The translations under genes and the position numbers were made by a program. Of a stretch of 64,000 nucleotides of DNA, positions 18,988-28,254 are shown piece by piece. The stretch comes from R-RK-3 sp963842775 (GTDB taxonomy: Bacteria; Pseudomonadota; Alphaproteobacteria; Rhizobiales; Rhodomicrobiaceae), in assembly GCA_963842775.1 (NCBI GenBank), contig CAWJHQ010000001.1:548023-612022 (forward strand). Direction: 5' to 3'. Within the stretch, counting starts at the first letter, position 1, and each line of letters starts with the position of its first letter. Under the pieces are notes generated by a model, which worked only from the letters and a program-made list of their open reading frames with translations, made no database searches and was not told the origin of the DNA.

Positions 18988-19928
18988 GCCGTTTTTTTCT
19001 TTTCCGCCGCCGCGCCGTGCGAGCGTCCGAAATCCGGGGCGGGTGTTTCCTGGCCGGCGTCGATGATGGCGCGCCGTATTGCCCGCGTCCGGGTGAACAG
19101 CTCGAACAGCGCGTCGCCGTCGGCCCAGCGTATGGCGCGCTGCAAGGCGGCGAGGTCTTCATTGAAGCGGCCAAGCATTTCCAGCACCGCGTCCTTATTG
19201 TTGAGGAACACGTCGCGCCACATGGTCGGATCGGACGCGGCGATGCGGGTGAAATCGCGAAAGCCGCTGGCCGAGAATTTCACCACTTCCTTCTCTGTGA
19301 CGGTTTCCAGGTCCGAGGCGGTGCCTACGATGTTGTAGGCGATCAGATGCGGCACATGGCTGGTGATGGCCAGCACCAGATCGTGATGCTCCGGAGTCAT
19401 GATCTCCACCGAGGAGCCGCAGGCTTCCCAGAAGCGCTTCAGCCTGGCCACGGCGTCCGCATCGGTGTCCGGTGGCGGCGTCAGGATACACCAGCGGCCG
19501 TCGAACAGCTCCGCGAAGCCGGATTCCGGTCCGGAATATTCGGTGCCGGCGATTGGGTGGCCGGGGATGAAATGTACGCCGTTCGGCAGATGCGGGGCGA
19601 TATCGCGCACGACCGCCGTTTTGACCGAACCGGCGTCGGAAATGATGCAGCCCGGCGCCAAGGCCGGCCCGATCGCCTGTGCAATGCCGCCGAAGCTACC
19701 GACCGGCGAGCACAGAATGACGAGATCCGCCCCCGCGACAGCGTCGGCCGGATCGGCATGCACGCTATCGCAGAGTTTCAGCCGCTCGGCCGTTTGGCGC
19801 GTCGCCTCGGAGCGCGCTGATCCGCTGATGCGCTTGGTGAGGCCGCCCCGCCTGATGGCATGGCTGAGCGAAGAGCCGATCAGCCCAAGACCGATGAGGG
19901 CGACATGGTCGAAGAGGGGAGCGGCCAT
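18984..19928 (-). CDS. tyrA: Prephenate/arogenate dehydrogenase
   Basis: 314 residues, tyrosine biosynthesis: NAD(P)-dependent oxidative decarboxylation of prephenate or arogenate in the cytoplasm. The NAD motif is VALIGLGLIGSSLSHAIRR. Catalytic and substrate residues lie in PGHPIAGTEYSGPE and AITSHVPHLIAYNIVGTA. It begins 2 bases after the hisC stop and overlaps chaC by 4 bases. The hisC-tyrA arrangement fits the known use of HisC-type aminotransferases on aromatic keto acids in alphaproteobacteria. Confidence 0.93.
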   Translation of the reverse strand: MAAPLFDHVALIGLGLIGSSLSHAIRRGGLTKRISGSARSEATRQTAERLKLCDSVHADPADAVAGADLVILCSPVGSFGGIAQAIGPALAPGCIISDAGSVKTAVVRDIAPHLPNGVHFIPGHPIAGTEYSGPESGFAELFDGRWCILTPPPDTDADAVARLKRFWEACGSSVEIMTPEHHDLVLAITSHVPHLIAYNIVGTASDLETVTEKEVVKFSASGFRDFTRIAASDPTMWRDVFLNNKDAVLEMLGRFNEDLAALQRAIRWADGDALFELFTRTRAIRRAIIDAGQETPAPDFGRSHGAAAEKKKTA

Positions 19929-19930
19929 GG

Positions 19931-21037
19931 CTAGGCGCTCCCCCGCAGGAAATCGCGCAGCGCGTCGACGACCGCGCGGTTTTCATGTTCCAGGCCCACA
20001 GTGAGCCGCAGTCCTTGCGGAATGCCGTAACTCTCCAGCCCGCGCACGATCAGGCGCCGGCCCGCCAGGAACTCATCCGCATCGGCGGCGGTGCGGCCCT
20101 TTTCATCGCTGAAAAGCAGCAGCAGGAAATTCGCAGCGCTGTCGGTTACCTTGATGCCGAGCGCAGTGATCTCACGGGCAAGCCAGTCCAGCCACTCTTC
20201 ATTGTGGGCTTTGGCGCGTTCGATGTGCGCACGGTCGTCCAGCGCAGCGATGGCGGCGTCCATGCTTGGCCCGCTGACATTGAAAGGCCCGCGGATCTGG
20301 TTCAGCACGGCGGCGACCGCAGCCGGGCAATAGACCCAGCCGACCCGCGCGCTGGCGAGCCCGTAAATCTTGGAAAAGGTGCGCGTCATCACGGTGTTCG
20401 GTGTGGTCGCGACCAGTTCGATTCCGGCCTCGTAATCGTTGCGATTCACGTATTCCGCGTAAGCCCCATCCAAAACCAGCAGCACATTTTCGGGCAACCC
20501 ATGACGCAGGCGCCGCACCTCGTCGAAAGCGATATAGGTGCCCGTCGGATTGTTCGGATTGGCGATGAAAACAGCGCGCGTCTTCGGCGTCACCCGTTCC
20601 AGAATAGCGTCGACATCGGTGCGGAAATCGGTCTCCGGCGCGACGATGGGTGTGGCCCCGGCCGCGAGGATGACGATCTTGTAGACGAGGAAACCGTGGG
20701 CGGTGAAAATCGCCTCGTCGCCCGGCCCCAGATAGGCCTGCGCCAAAACGTGAAACAGCTCGTCCGAGCCGCAGCCGCATACCAGATGCGCAGGATTGAG
20801 ACCATAGAAGCGGCCGAGCGCGTCTCTCAGCGCCGTCGCCGATCCGTCGGGATAGCGATCCAGCTTGCCGGCAGCCTCGCGAAAGGCTTCCACAGCTTTC
20901 GGGCTCGCCCCGAGCGGTGTTTCGTTCGACGAAAGCTTGATGATCGGCCCCGCGCCGGGCAGCTTGCTGCGCCCAGGCACGTAAGGGTCGATATCGAAGA
21001 TGGCCGGTCTAGCTTGCGGCCCTCGCGCCAGCGACAC
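19931..21037 (-). CDS. hisC: Histidinol-phosphate aminotransferase
   Basis: 368 residues, PLP-dependent class I/II aminotransferase of histidine biosynthesis. Visible are FDIDPYVPGRSKLPGAGPIIKLSSNETPLG, IFIANPNNPTGTYI and the PLP lysine in MTRTFSKIYGLASARVGW. I chose the GTG start at 21037 (reads VSLARGPQARPAIF) because AAGGAG lies 6 bases before it; the open frame extends 15 codons further. With tyrA directly downstream the enzyme may also transaminate prephenate or phenylpyruvate. Confidence 0.92.
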   Translation of the reverse strand: MSLARGPQARPAIFDIDPYVPGRSKLPGAGPIIKLSSNETPLGASPKAVEAFREAAGKLDRYPDGSATALRDALGRFYGLNPAHLVCGCGSDELFHVLAQAYLGPGDEAIFTAHGFLVYKIVILAAGATPIVAPETDFRTDVDAILERVTPKTRAVFIANPNNPTGTYIAFDEVRRLRHGLPENVLLVLDGAYAEYVNRNDYEAGIELVATTPNTVMTRTFSKIYGLASARVGWVYCPAAVAAVLNQIRGPFNVSGPSMDAAIAALDDRAHIERAKAHNEEWLDWLAREITALGIKVTDSAANFLLLLFSDEKGRTAADADEFLAGRRLIVRGLESYGIPQGLRLTVGLEHENRAVVDALRDFLRGSA

Positions 21038-21371
21038 TTTTTTCTCCTTAACTCTTGCGCTGTACGCTTCTCCGGGGAGCAATGACAGCCCCTCGGATTT
21101 TTGTTTCGCATCATTCTTCGTGAAAACGGGAAGACCATCCCCGCCTTCGCGGGGACATGCTTTTCACAATGATGCGCAGCGCTGACGCAGCGGCCTTGTC
21201 ATAGGATCGGATGCGAGAGATTGCAAAGAAAAGATTGACTTTGGACACCGACACCCTAGCTAAGCCTCAAAGCCGCTTTCACATCGAGCGGTCTCCGCGC
21301 GATCCCGGCCCGTGCGGAGCGAAATTGCGCCGGGTTGGTGCCGTGCACTAGGTGGGGGAGGCTCATCTTCT
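21038..21371. other. Divergent control region hisC/metX with a 7-bp hairpin
   Basis: No gene. A perfect stem TCCCCGC/GCGGGGA with loop CTTC lies at 21138-21155 and resembles short REP elements of this group. A weak promoter candidate for metX is TTGACT (21235-21240) with TAGCTA 16 bases later. I could not match the metX leader to a SAM-II or other SAM riboswitch consensus by eye. Confidence 0.45.
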
Positions 21372-22541
21372 ATGGCGCAGCCGTCCGAGACGCTGAGCGG
21401 AATCGCGCATTTTGCCGAGGATGAACCGCTGCCGCTGGATAGCGGCGGAGCGCTGACGCCGTTTTCCATCGCTTTTCAGACCTATGGCAGCCTCAACGCC
21501 GCGAAATCGAACGCCGTCATGGTCTGCCATGCGCTGACCGGCGACCAGCATGTCGTCGGCACGCATCCGGTCACTGGCAAAGCCGGCTGGTGGGAGACGC
21601 TTGTGGGTCCGGGAAAGCCCATCGATACGGACCGCTACTTCGTGATTTGTTCCAATATCATCGGCGGATGCATGGGCACGACTGGTCCGGCCTCGATCAA
21701 TCCGGCGACCGAGCGTCCCTACGGCATCGAATTTCCGGTCGTCACCATCCGCGATATGGTGCGGGCCCAGGCGATGCTGATCGAAAGGCTCGGGATCAAG
21801 GACTTGTTCTGCGTTATCGGCGGCTCGATAGGCGGAATGCAGGTGCTGGAATGGGCGGCGAGCTATGGCGACAAGGTGTTCTCGGCCGTGCCGATTGCCT
21901 GTGCGCCACGCCAATCCTCGCAGAATATCGCTTTTCACGAGGTCGGCCGCCAGGCGGTGATGGCCGATCCGGACTGGCGGCATGGGCGCTATCTCGACGA
22001 GGGCGTCTCGCCGCGCAAGGGGTTGGCCGTCGCCCGTATGGCGGCGCATATCACCTATCTGTCGTCCAAGGCGCTGCACGAGAAATTCGGCCGCAAGCTG
22101 CAGGACCGCGATGCGCTGACCTTCGGTTTCGACGCCGATTTCCAGGTGGAGAGCTATCTGCGTCACCAGGGCTCGACCTTCGTCGACCGGTTCGACGCCA
22201 ATTCCTATCTCTACATCACCCGCGCCATCGATTATTTCGACATCGCGGCGGATCATGGCGGCACGCTTGCCAAAGCATTCCAGGGCCTCAAGACGCGCTT
22301 CTGCGTGATCTCCTTCACCAGCGATTGGCTCTATCCGACCCGGGACAGCCGCGAGATCGTGCGGGCGCTCAACGCGGTCGCGGCCAATGTCAGCTTTGTC
22401 GAAATCGAATCCGATAAGGGTCACGACGCCTTTTTTCTGCACGAGCCGGAGCTGTTCGACACCATCGCAGGCTTCCTCAATGCGGCCGCGGCCCGGCGCG
22501 GGCTGACACCCTCCCGCCACCGCGCGCTGGCGAGTGCTTGA
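21372..22541 (+). CDS. metX: Homoserine O-acetyltransferase
   Basis: 389 residues, alpha/beta hydrolase fold, methionine biosynthesis: transfers acetyl (or succinyl in some alphaproteobacteria) to homoserine. The nucleophile elbow is IGGSIGGMQVLEWA, the acid is in FTSDWLYPT and the histidine in DKGHDAFFLHEPE. The start MAQPSETLSG at 21372 has GGGGGAGG about 10 bases upstream; an earlier in-frame start at 21312 lacks homology. Followed by metW with overlapping stop and start. Confidence 0.94.
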   Translation: MAQPSETLSGIAHFAEDEPLPLDSGGALTPFSIAFQTYGSLNAAKSNAVMVCHALTGDQHVVGTHPVTGKAGWWETLVGPGKPIDTDRYFVICSNIIGGCMGTTGPASINPATERPYGIEFPVVTIRDMVRAQAMLIERLGIKDLFCVIGGSIGGMQVLEWAASYGDKVFSAVPIACAPRQSSQNIAFHEVGRQAVMADPDWRHGRYLDEGVSPRKGLAVARMAAHITYLSSKALHEKFGRKLQDRDALTFGFDADFQVESYLRHQGSTFVDRFDANSYLYITRAIDYFDIAADHGGTLAKAFQGLKTRFCVISFTSDWLYPTRDSREIVRALNAVAANVSFVEIESDKGHDAFFLHEPELFDTIAGFLNAAAARRGLTPSRHRALASA

Positions 22542-23179
22542 CCTTGCGCGCGCTTCATTCAACGCCGATGGTCCCGGCCCGTGTCGATCATCTGCTCATC
22601 GTGGAAATGGTGGAACGCGGCGCGCGCGTACTCGACATCGGCTGCGGCGACGGCGAGCTCCTGTCGCTATTGGAGGCCGAACGCGATGTCGACGGGCGCG
22701 GCATCGAGCTCATTCAATCCAATGTCAATCTGTGCGTGGCGCGCGGGCTCTCCGTCATTCAGGGCGACGCCGACCGCGACCTCGTGCATTACCCCGATGC
22801 CAGCTTCGATTACGTCATTCTGAGCCAGACATTGCAGGCCACGCGCCATCCCCGGCACGTGCTCGAGCAGCTTTTGCGCATCGGCCGTCACGCCATCGTC
22901 TCCTTCCCCAATTTCGGCCATTGGCACATCCGGTTGAAATTCATGATTCATGGCCGGATGCCTGTGACTGCGAACCTGCCCGAGCCCTGGCACGAGACGC
23001 AAAACATCCACCATTGCACGATCAAGGATTTCCTGGCGCTGTGCCAAGTCGTTGATGCCAAGGTGGAGCGAACGGTCGCACTTAACGCCTATGGGAAGCG
23101 GATGGGGCTGAACCTACCGCTCGTCTGGCACAATCTCATCGGCGAACAGGCGGTTTTCCTGCTGACTCGCAACCGTTGA
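22538..23179 (+). CDS. metW: Methionine biosynthesis protein MetW
   Basis: About 213 residues, SAM-methyltransferase-like fold with GARVLDIGCGDGELLSLLEAERDVDGRGIEL, then HAIVSFPNFGHWHIRLKFMIHGRMPVTANLPEPWHETQNIHHCTIKDFLALC. MetW forms a pair with MetX and is needed for its activity or regulation in many bacteria. A TTG start at 22538 overlaps the metX stop; an ATG at 22568 (MVPARVDHLLI) is also possible and gives the more usual length of 203. Confidence 0.93.
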   Translation: MTLRALHSTPMVPARVDHLLIVEMVERGARVLDIGCGDGELLSLLEAERDVDGRGIELIQSNVNLCVARGLSVIQGDADRDLVHYPDASFDYVILSQTLQATRHPRHVLEQLLRIGRHAIVSFPNFGHWHIRLKFMIHGRMPVTANLPEPWHETQNIHHCTIKDFLALCQVVDAKVERTVALNAYGKRMGLNLPLVWHNLIGEQAVFLLTRNR

Positions 23180-23283
23180 TCCCTGCGCAATTACAGCCAC
23201 CTGCCGCATGATCCAACGATTGCCGATGGTATGTTCCCTTTGACGGCATTATGAAGTCCCATAGCAATCGGAAGGACATCTCC

Positions 23284-23745
23284 ATGGTGCGGGAAAAAAT
23301 CAGCGCGGCGCTCAAGGATGCGATGCGGGCGAAGCAAGAGGCGACACTGTTGACGCTCCGCATGATCAATGCCGGGATCAAACAGAAGGACATCGATGTG
23401 GCGCGGCCTCGCGGCGATCAGCAGATCGGCGACGAGGAAATTCTCAGCCTGTTGCAAGGGCTGATCAAATCGCGGCGCGAGGCGATCGAGATGTTCAAGC
23501 AAGGCAACCGCCAGGATTTGATCGATAAGGAAACCGCCGAGATCGCCCTGATCGAACAGTTTCTGCCGGCGCAGCTTGGCGCGGAGGAGATGACAACTGC
23601 GATCGATGCCGCCATCGCCGAAACGGGCGCCGGCAGCGTCAAGGATATGGGCAAGGTCATGGCCGCGCTCAAATCCGGCTATGCCGGGCAACTCGACATG
23701 AGCAAGGCCAGCGCGATGGTGAAGGAACGTCTCGCGGCGCGCTGA
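23284..23745 (+). CDS. GatB/YqeY domain protein
   Basis: 153 residues of the YqeY family: MVREKISAALKDAMRAKQEATLLTLRMINAGIKQKDID, GDEEILSLLQGLIKSRREAIEMFKQGNRQDLIDKE, EIALIEQFLPAQLG and a C-terminal GSVKDMGKVMAALKSGYAGQLDMSKASAMVKERL. The fold is related to the tail of GatB amidotransferase, and a role with tRNA or translation is assumed but unproven. The start at 23284 is preferred over 23251 because MVREKI is the conserved N-terminus. Confidence 0.9.
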   Translation: MVREKISAALKDAMRAKQEATLLTLRMINAGIKQKDIDVARPRGDQQIGDEEILSLLQGLIKSRREAIEMFKQGNRQDLIDKETAEIALIEQFLPAQLGAEEMTTAIDAAIAETGAGSVKDMGKVMAALKSGYAGQLDMSKASAMVKERLAAR

Positions 23746-24100
23746 GGTAATTAGGTGCGTTTAGAATGGTTGCGGGGGCAGGATTTCGCCGCCAGGATTA
23801 CGCTAACACTGAAATTAAGGACATTTCTGGGTCGAGTTCGAACGGCGGCTGCGGGCGTTTGCCCAGCACGTCTGTTCATTCATCTCGCCTGGGACATTGG
23901 CCCGAATACCGCCGCTTAAGTCGGGGGCTTCATCAGGGGAGATGGCATTACGATGGCACGTGGCTCCCACCTACATTGCTTATGCACACCCATCGGAGAC
24001 GAGTTAGGCTCAGTCATGAGATTTGTTGACTTATGAGCACATACAGTCAATCATATTGATGACTTTTTGCCATACTTAGTCAGCAATTTATGAGACCGTC
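23746..24100. other. Gene-poor stretch upstream of the mobile mystery module
   Basis: No recognisable gene. One open run on the plus strand (about 23826-24009) reads FWVEFERRLRAFAQHVCSFI but matches nothing I know. The right end is AT-rich and holds TTGACT at 24026-24031, the operator-like palindrome at 24045-24064 and a direct repeat TTATGAG (24031-24037, 24088-24094). Confidence 0.5.
24045..24064. promoter_or_regulatory. Operator-like imperfect palindrome
   Basis: AGTCAATCATATTGATGACT has 5-bp perfect outer arms (AGTCA/TGACT) and a partly symmetric centre. It lies 13 bases after a TTGACT -35-like hexamer and 36 bases before the XRE-type gene, the place expected for autoregulation of a toxin-antitoxin-like operon. 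Confidence 0.4.
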
Positions 24101-24553
24101 ATGGACCGCACCCTTAGATCCGCTCGTCAGGCCATGGATCGCCTTCACAAGACAACCGCGCCCTTGCGGAGCCTGCCGAAGCTTCAGCATGGCTGGATTG
24201 CCACGATCCGAAGTGCCTTAGGAATGACGCAGAAGTCTTTCGGTGCCCGCCTCGAACTGCCGAAGCAGCGGGTGTCCCAGCTGGAGGCACGCGAACGCAC
24301 CGGAGACATCAAGCTCAATCAGTTGAGGGATGCTGCCGACGCGCTAAATTGCGATTTCGTCTATGCCTTCGTCCCGCGTGAGCCACTGGAGCAAACCATA
24401 CAGCGCAGGGTGAGGGAGGTCGCCCTCCGCGAACTGACAGCCGTCGAGCGCACGATGCAGCTCGAAGACCAGGCCACCACGATCGACGAGGACCGGATTC
24501 GCGATTACATCGAACGCCATCTCGACGAGAAAGACCTGTGGCGCGATGCCTGA
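24101..24553 (+). CDS. Mobile mystery protein A (XRE-type HTH)
   Basis: 150 residues. The HTH is in GWIATIRSALGMTQKSFGARLELPKQRVSQLEARERTGDIKLNQLRDAADALNCDFVYAFVP, the pattern of mobile mystery protein A (a TIGRFAM family always found beside protein B in mobile contexts). The N-terminus MDRTLRSARQAMDRLHKTTAPLRSLP is also typical. It overlaps the Fic gene by 8 bases. By analogy with other HTH-Fic pairs it is probably the antitoxin or repressor of the pair; this is inference. Confidence 0.85.
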   Translation: MDRTLRSARQAMDRLHKTTAPLRSLPKLQHGWIATIRSALGMTQKSFGARLELPKQRVSQLEARERTGDIKLNQLRDAADALNCDFVYAFVPREPLEQTIQRRVREVALRELTAVERTMQLEDQATTIDEDRIRDYIERHLDEKDLWRDA

Positions 24554-25133
24554 CAATCTGTTCGAGCAGCCGGATAATGCGACGCCCCTTCGGCCGGAAG
24601 AAGCGGCCACACTTCGTGTGCCTGTCGTCGACCGCAGGCAGCTGAATGAAATCGAGGCCGCGAACGTCGAGGCCGGACGAGCCTGGGCGCTGCGTTCTCG
24701 CAAGGACTGCTTCACTGCGGACTACCTGTGCGACCTTCACAAGCGGATGTTCGGCAACATCTGGAACTGGGCCGGTATCTACCGGACCTTCGACGCGAAC
24801 ATCGGCAACACACCGTATATACGCATTGCCGTGGAGGTCCGCAGCGTACTCGACGATGCAGGATACTGGCACGTCAACCAGACCTATGAACCCCACGAAC
24901 TGGCCATCCGTCTCCATCATCGTCTTGTCCTCATCCATCCCTTCGTCAACGGCAACGGCCGGTGCACACGCATGATGGCCGACGTCGTTGTCAAACGCCT
25001 CAAAGCCGAACCGCTGACTTGGGGGGCGGATTCGTTGGCCGAGACGGGAGCCGCGCGTGCAGCCTACGTCGAGGCGCTAGGGGCGGCCGACAATCACGAT
25101 ATCAAAGCACTCCTGGTATTCGCGCGATCCTGA
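24546..25133 (+). CDS. Mobile mystery protein B (Fic family)
   Basis: 195 residues. The Fic core motif HPFVNGNGR starts at His131 (canonical is HxFx(D/E)GNGR; here Asn replaces the acidic metal ligand). The flap region is near IWNWAGIYRTFDANIGNTPYIRI. Fic enzymes transfer AMP or other nucleotide parts to proteins; with Asn at the metal position the activity may be altered, though I believe this is usual for the mobile mystery B subgroup. Translation is coupled to protein A. The pair sits between a YqeY gene and a sugar island with gene-poor DNA on both sides, consistent with insertion. Confidence 0.88.
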   Translation: MPDNLFEQPDNATPLRPEEAATLRVPVVDRRQLNEIEAANVEAGRAWALRSRKDCFTADYLCDLHKRMFGNIWNWAGIYRTFDANIGNTPYIRIAVEVRSVLDDAGYWHVNQTYEPHELAIRLHHRLVLIHPFVNGNGRCTRMMADVVVKRLKAEPLTWGADSLAETGAARAAYVEALGAADNHDIKALLVFARS

Positions 25134-25325
25134 CCTTCTCGCGATTTGGCAATGTTAGAGGAAAACTTCTTGAGGGCTTGGCCACCGGGAAAGCCATCCC
25201 GCCTGAATCAGATCATCAGCGATCATCCGCGGAATTAAAACTTCGTCCTCGACTGCCAGAATCGTGAGGCTTTCGACAACCGCGACTAGACACGTTTCCC
25301 TGGCCGTGACGCGAATGTGACGCTG

Positions 25326-25568
25326 CTAGCAAACCGGGGTATCCCAATGAATATCTGTGCCTGAATCGGCAATGTTGAGAATGGCCGTCGCCAGCCGCCT
25401 GAGCTCCTGGCGAAAGGCCTCAAGTGAGTTAGCGTCGGAACTCGGCGGAATGGCTAAGTCGGAGAATTTAACCCGCTTCGCGCCGTCATATTCGACGGTG
25501 AATGCGAACCCTGTAATGGGGGTGTCCCCATTGTCCTGATGCGAACGGTGAATGCGAATACTGGCCAT
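25326..25568 (-). CDS. Small hypothetical protein
   Basis: 80 residues, MASIRIHRSHQDNGDTPITGFAFTVEYDGAKRVKFSDLAIPPSSDANSLEAFRQELRRLATAILNIADSG. The start at 25568 is set by a strong AGGAGG seven bases upstream; the open frame extends 14 codons further. No family recognised. It probably has a beta-rich N-terminal half and a helix near residues 48-65. It belongs to the accessory stretch around the Fic module. Confidence 0.6.
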   Translation of the reverse strand: MASIRIHRSHQDNGDTPITGFAFTVEYDGAKRVKFSDLAIPPSSDANSLEAFRQELRRLATAILNIADSGTDIHWDTPVC

Positions 25569-26058
25569 TGCAGACCTCCTGGTGCGCCAAAAACCCCAGC
25601 TTCCCCGCAACTTATCACGTAAAGTGTCTCTTGGTCCGCATGAGCTGTATCAACCTTGCGATTGGATTTACCACCACGCCTGGCTGACGAGTTTCAGCCA
25701 GACGAGCGGGCTCCCCGCGAAATGCGCGCCTGACCAACGATTTTATGTTCAACTCGACCGCCGGGCCCATTGGCGTCCGCGGTTGATGTCGCAGACGGAT
25801 AGTTGGCGCGTTGACTCGGCTCTGGTCGAAGCCGCCGCTTGCCGGAACGCCTAACCCCCGTTGCGGAGAGATCGATGCCATCCGAGCTTGATGGCAGCGA
25901 GCCCGGCGCTTCAGCCTCCATCAACGCGACAAATACTGCGCTCGGAATTGGGTTCGCAGGGTTGTACGACGCGTAATCAGGCGTATGGAAACTGAACGGC
26001 AGGAAGAACGTTGTGTTGCTGACACGGTAGCTTCACTGGAGGCCAGGAACGGAACGGC
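25569..26058. other. Gene-poor stretch before the GH65 gene
   Basis: I see no supported gene on either strand; open frames here are short and in both directions. It should hold the promoters of the small leftward gene (left end) and of the GH65 operon (right end). No clear terminator or repeat. Confidence 0.45.
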
Positions 26059-28254
26059 ATGGTCGATCCTCTCAGCAAAGGCCGAACGAGTCCTACCGAA
26101 GGCGCCCAGGCTGCCCTGCATAGGGTGGGATTGCCCGCGGCTCCTACGGACGACCCTGCGTGGATCCTCGTCGAGGAAGGCTTCACCCTGGCGCGCGAGC
26201 ACGAGCTGGAATTGTTGTTCGCGATCGGGAACGGCTATGTCGGATCGCGCGGGTCGCTTGCGGAGGGCAGCGCGCTTTCCGCGCCGGCGACTTTCGTGGC
26301 GGGAGTGTTCGATGCGGAGGCGGGCTCGGTGCCGGAACTTGCGCCGATGGCGGACTGGTCTCGCCTGTGCGCCACAATCGACGGCCGGGCCCTTCGGCTC
26401 GATCGGGGCGATAATTTGGAGCATCGCCGTACTCTCGACATGCGGCAAGGCATCCTCTGGCGAGAGTGGCGGCACCAGGACGAAGCCGGCGGGATCACGC
26501 GGCTGCGAGCGTTGCGCCTCGCCTCACTGGCCGACCGTCATCTTCTGCTTCAATGCGTAACGATCACCCCCGAAAACTACAGCGGAAGACTATCCATCGA
26601 CGCCGCGGTGATCGGCCCCGTGGCGCAAGTCACGAGCAGCGGTGTGACGGTGGCCATGGCGGTCTCGAGTCGGGTCGTGAATCACTCGGGCCGGTGGGCG
26701 CCCTCAGCCGAACTGATGGACGGCCGACAGAGCCTCCAGGTCAGGCAAGGCGAGACATATCGGCTCGACCGGATCGTCGCATTGTACACCTCTAGGGATA
26801 CCGACGGACCGCGCGAGACGGCGCGCAAGCATGTCGAGCGCGCGATCGAAGCGATGGACGGCGTGATCCGTGAACACACAGAGGCATGGCTGGGAAGATG
26901 GCAGGCATCCGACCTCCGGATTGACGGAGATCCCGCAGCGCAGCGCGCGCTGCGCTTTGCCGCTTATCACCTGATCAGTGCGGCCAACCCGCAGGACGAC
27001 CGCGTCTCCATTGGCGCGCGCGGGCTGAGCGGAACCGCCTATAAGGGGCATGTGTTCTGGGACACCGAGATTTTTATGCTGCCGTTCTTCATCCTCACTT
27101 ATCCGGAAGCAGCCCGTGCGCTTGTCATGTATCGCTATCACACGCTCCCTGCGGCACGAGCCAAAGCGGCCCAGCTTGGGTATCGCGGCGCGCTCTATGC
27201 CTGGGAGTCGGCCGACAGCGGTGAAGATGTGACGCCCCCCTTCGTGATCGCGCCCGACGGTGAGGTCATACGGATCCTGACGGGCGAGCAGGAGCAGCAC
27301 ATCAGCGCGGATGTTGCCTTCGGCGTCTGGAGCTACTGGCACGCCACCGGCGACGATCGCTTCCTCATCGAGGCGGGGGCGGAAATCCTGATCGAGACTG
27401 CTCGCTTTTGGGCAAGCCGTGTCGAGGACGGAGCGGATGGCGGCTACCATATCCGCGGCGTCATCGGGCCGGATGAATACCACGAGAATGTCGATGACAA
27501 CGCCTACACGAACGGCTTGGCGCAGTGGAATCTGGAGGTTGCGGCAGAGATTGCGGACCTCGTTGCGGAGCGCTGGTCCGGGCAGTGGCAGGCGCTTTCC
27601 AATCGCCTCGCTTTAGAGCCGGAGGAGCCGCGCCGGTGGCAGCAGGTGGCTCGCAATCTCTACACCGGGTTCGACGAGCAGACCGGCCTGTTCGAGCAGT
27701 TCCACGGCTATTTCGACCTGGAGGAGATCGATCTCGCGGCGTTCGCCTCGCGAACCGCGGCAATGGACATGCTGCTCGGCCGCGAGCGCGTCCAGCGGTC
27801 GAAGATCATCAAGCAGCCCGATGTGGTGATGCTGATCTATCTCCTCTGGGATCGAATGCCGCCGGAGGTCCGCAAGGCCAATTTCGACTATTATGAGCCG
27901 CGCTGCGGACATGGCAGTTCGCTGAGCCCGGCAATTCACGCGCTCGTGGCGGCGCGCCTCGGTAATGCCGCGCTGGCGGAGCGCTATTTCCGGCAGGCCG
28001 CCGAAATCGACCTGCTGGACAATATGGGCAACTCGGCCGGCGGCGTTCATGTCGCCACCCAGGGCGGACTATGGCAGGCTGCGGCGCTCGGCTTCGCTGG
28101 CCTGCGGCTCGGCGGAGAACAGCCCGAGCATCGCGCGAACCTGCCGCCGGACTGGCGCAGCCTGTCGATGCGCTTTCAGTGGCGTGGCCGATGGCACGAA
28201 CTCACGCTTCCGGAAGGTACGGAGCGCGGCACGAACGCGGCGGGTGATCCATGA
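26059..28254 (+). CDS. Glycoside hydrolase family 65 phosphorylase (trehalose/kojibiose/maltose type)
   Basis: 731 residues. The N-terminal beta-sandwich begins DPAWILVEEGFTLAREHELELLFAIGNGYVGSRGS. The (alpha/alpha)6 catalytic domain shows YKGHVFWDTEIFMLPFFILTYPEAARALVMYRYHTLPAARAKA and the general-acid Glu473 in GVIGPDEYHENVDDNAYTN, with KQPDVVMLIYLL and YEPRCGHGSSLSPAIHA further on. GH65 enzymes release beta-glucose-1-phosphate from alpha-disaccharides with phosphate. The beta-phosphoglucomutase gene two steps downstream supports that product. Which disaccharide is used cannot be told; trehalose or kojibiose are likely. Confidence 0.9.
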   Translation: MVDPLSKGRTSPTEGAQAALHRVGLPAAPTDDPAWILVEEGFTLAREHELELLFAIGNGYVGSRGSLAEGSALSAPATFVAGVFDAEAGSVPELAPMADWSRLCATIDGRALRLDRGDNLEHRRTLDMRQGILWREWRHQDEAGGITRLRALRLASLADRHLLLQCVTITPENYSGRLSIDAAVIGPVAQVTSSGVTVAMAVSSRVVNHSGRWAPSAELMDGRQSLQVRQGETYRLDRIVALYTSRDTDGPRETARKHVERAIEAMDGVIREHTEAWLGRWQASDLRIDGDPAAQRALRFAAYHLISAANPQDDRVSIGARGLSGTAYKGHVFWDTEIFMLPFFILTYPEAARALVMYRYHTLPAARAKAAQLGYRGALYAWESADSGEDVTPPFVIAPDGEVIRILTGEQEQHISADVAFGVWSYWHATGDDRFLIEAGAEILIETARFWASRVEDGADGGYHIRGVIGPDEYHENVDDNAYTNGLAQWNLEVAAEIADLVAERWSGQWQALSNRLALEPEEPRRWQQVARNLYTGFDEQTGLFEQFHGYFDLEEIDLAAFASRTAAMDMLLGRERVQRSKIIKQPDVVMLIYLLWDRMPPEVRKANFDYYEPRCGHGSSLSPAIHALVAARLGNAALAERYFRQAAEIDLLDNMGNSAGGVHVATQGGLWQAAALGFAGLRLGGEQPEHRANLPPDWRSLSMRFQWRGRWHELTLPEGTERGTNAAGDP

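Noticed and set aside
21240..21372. Possible SAM riboswitch in the metX leader
   Set aside because: The expected SAM-II conserved runs (ATTTG, CGTTAAA, GCTAAA near the ribosome site) are not found in order.
23746..24100. Transposase remnant upstream of the mobile mystery genes
   Set aside because: The open frame WVEFERRLRAFAQHV has no transposase signature; called as gene-poor DNA instead.
25921..26475. 184-codon minus-strand frame across the GH65 start
   Set aside because: Mostly antisense to GH65 and without homology signals.
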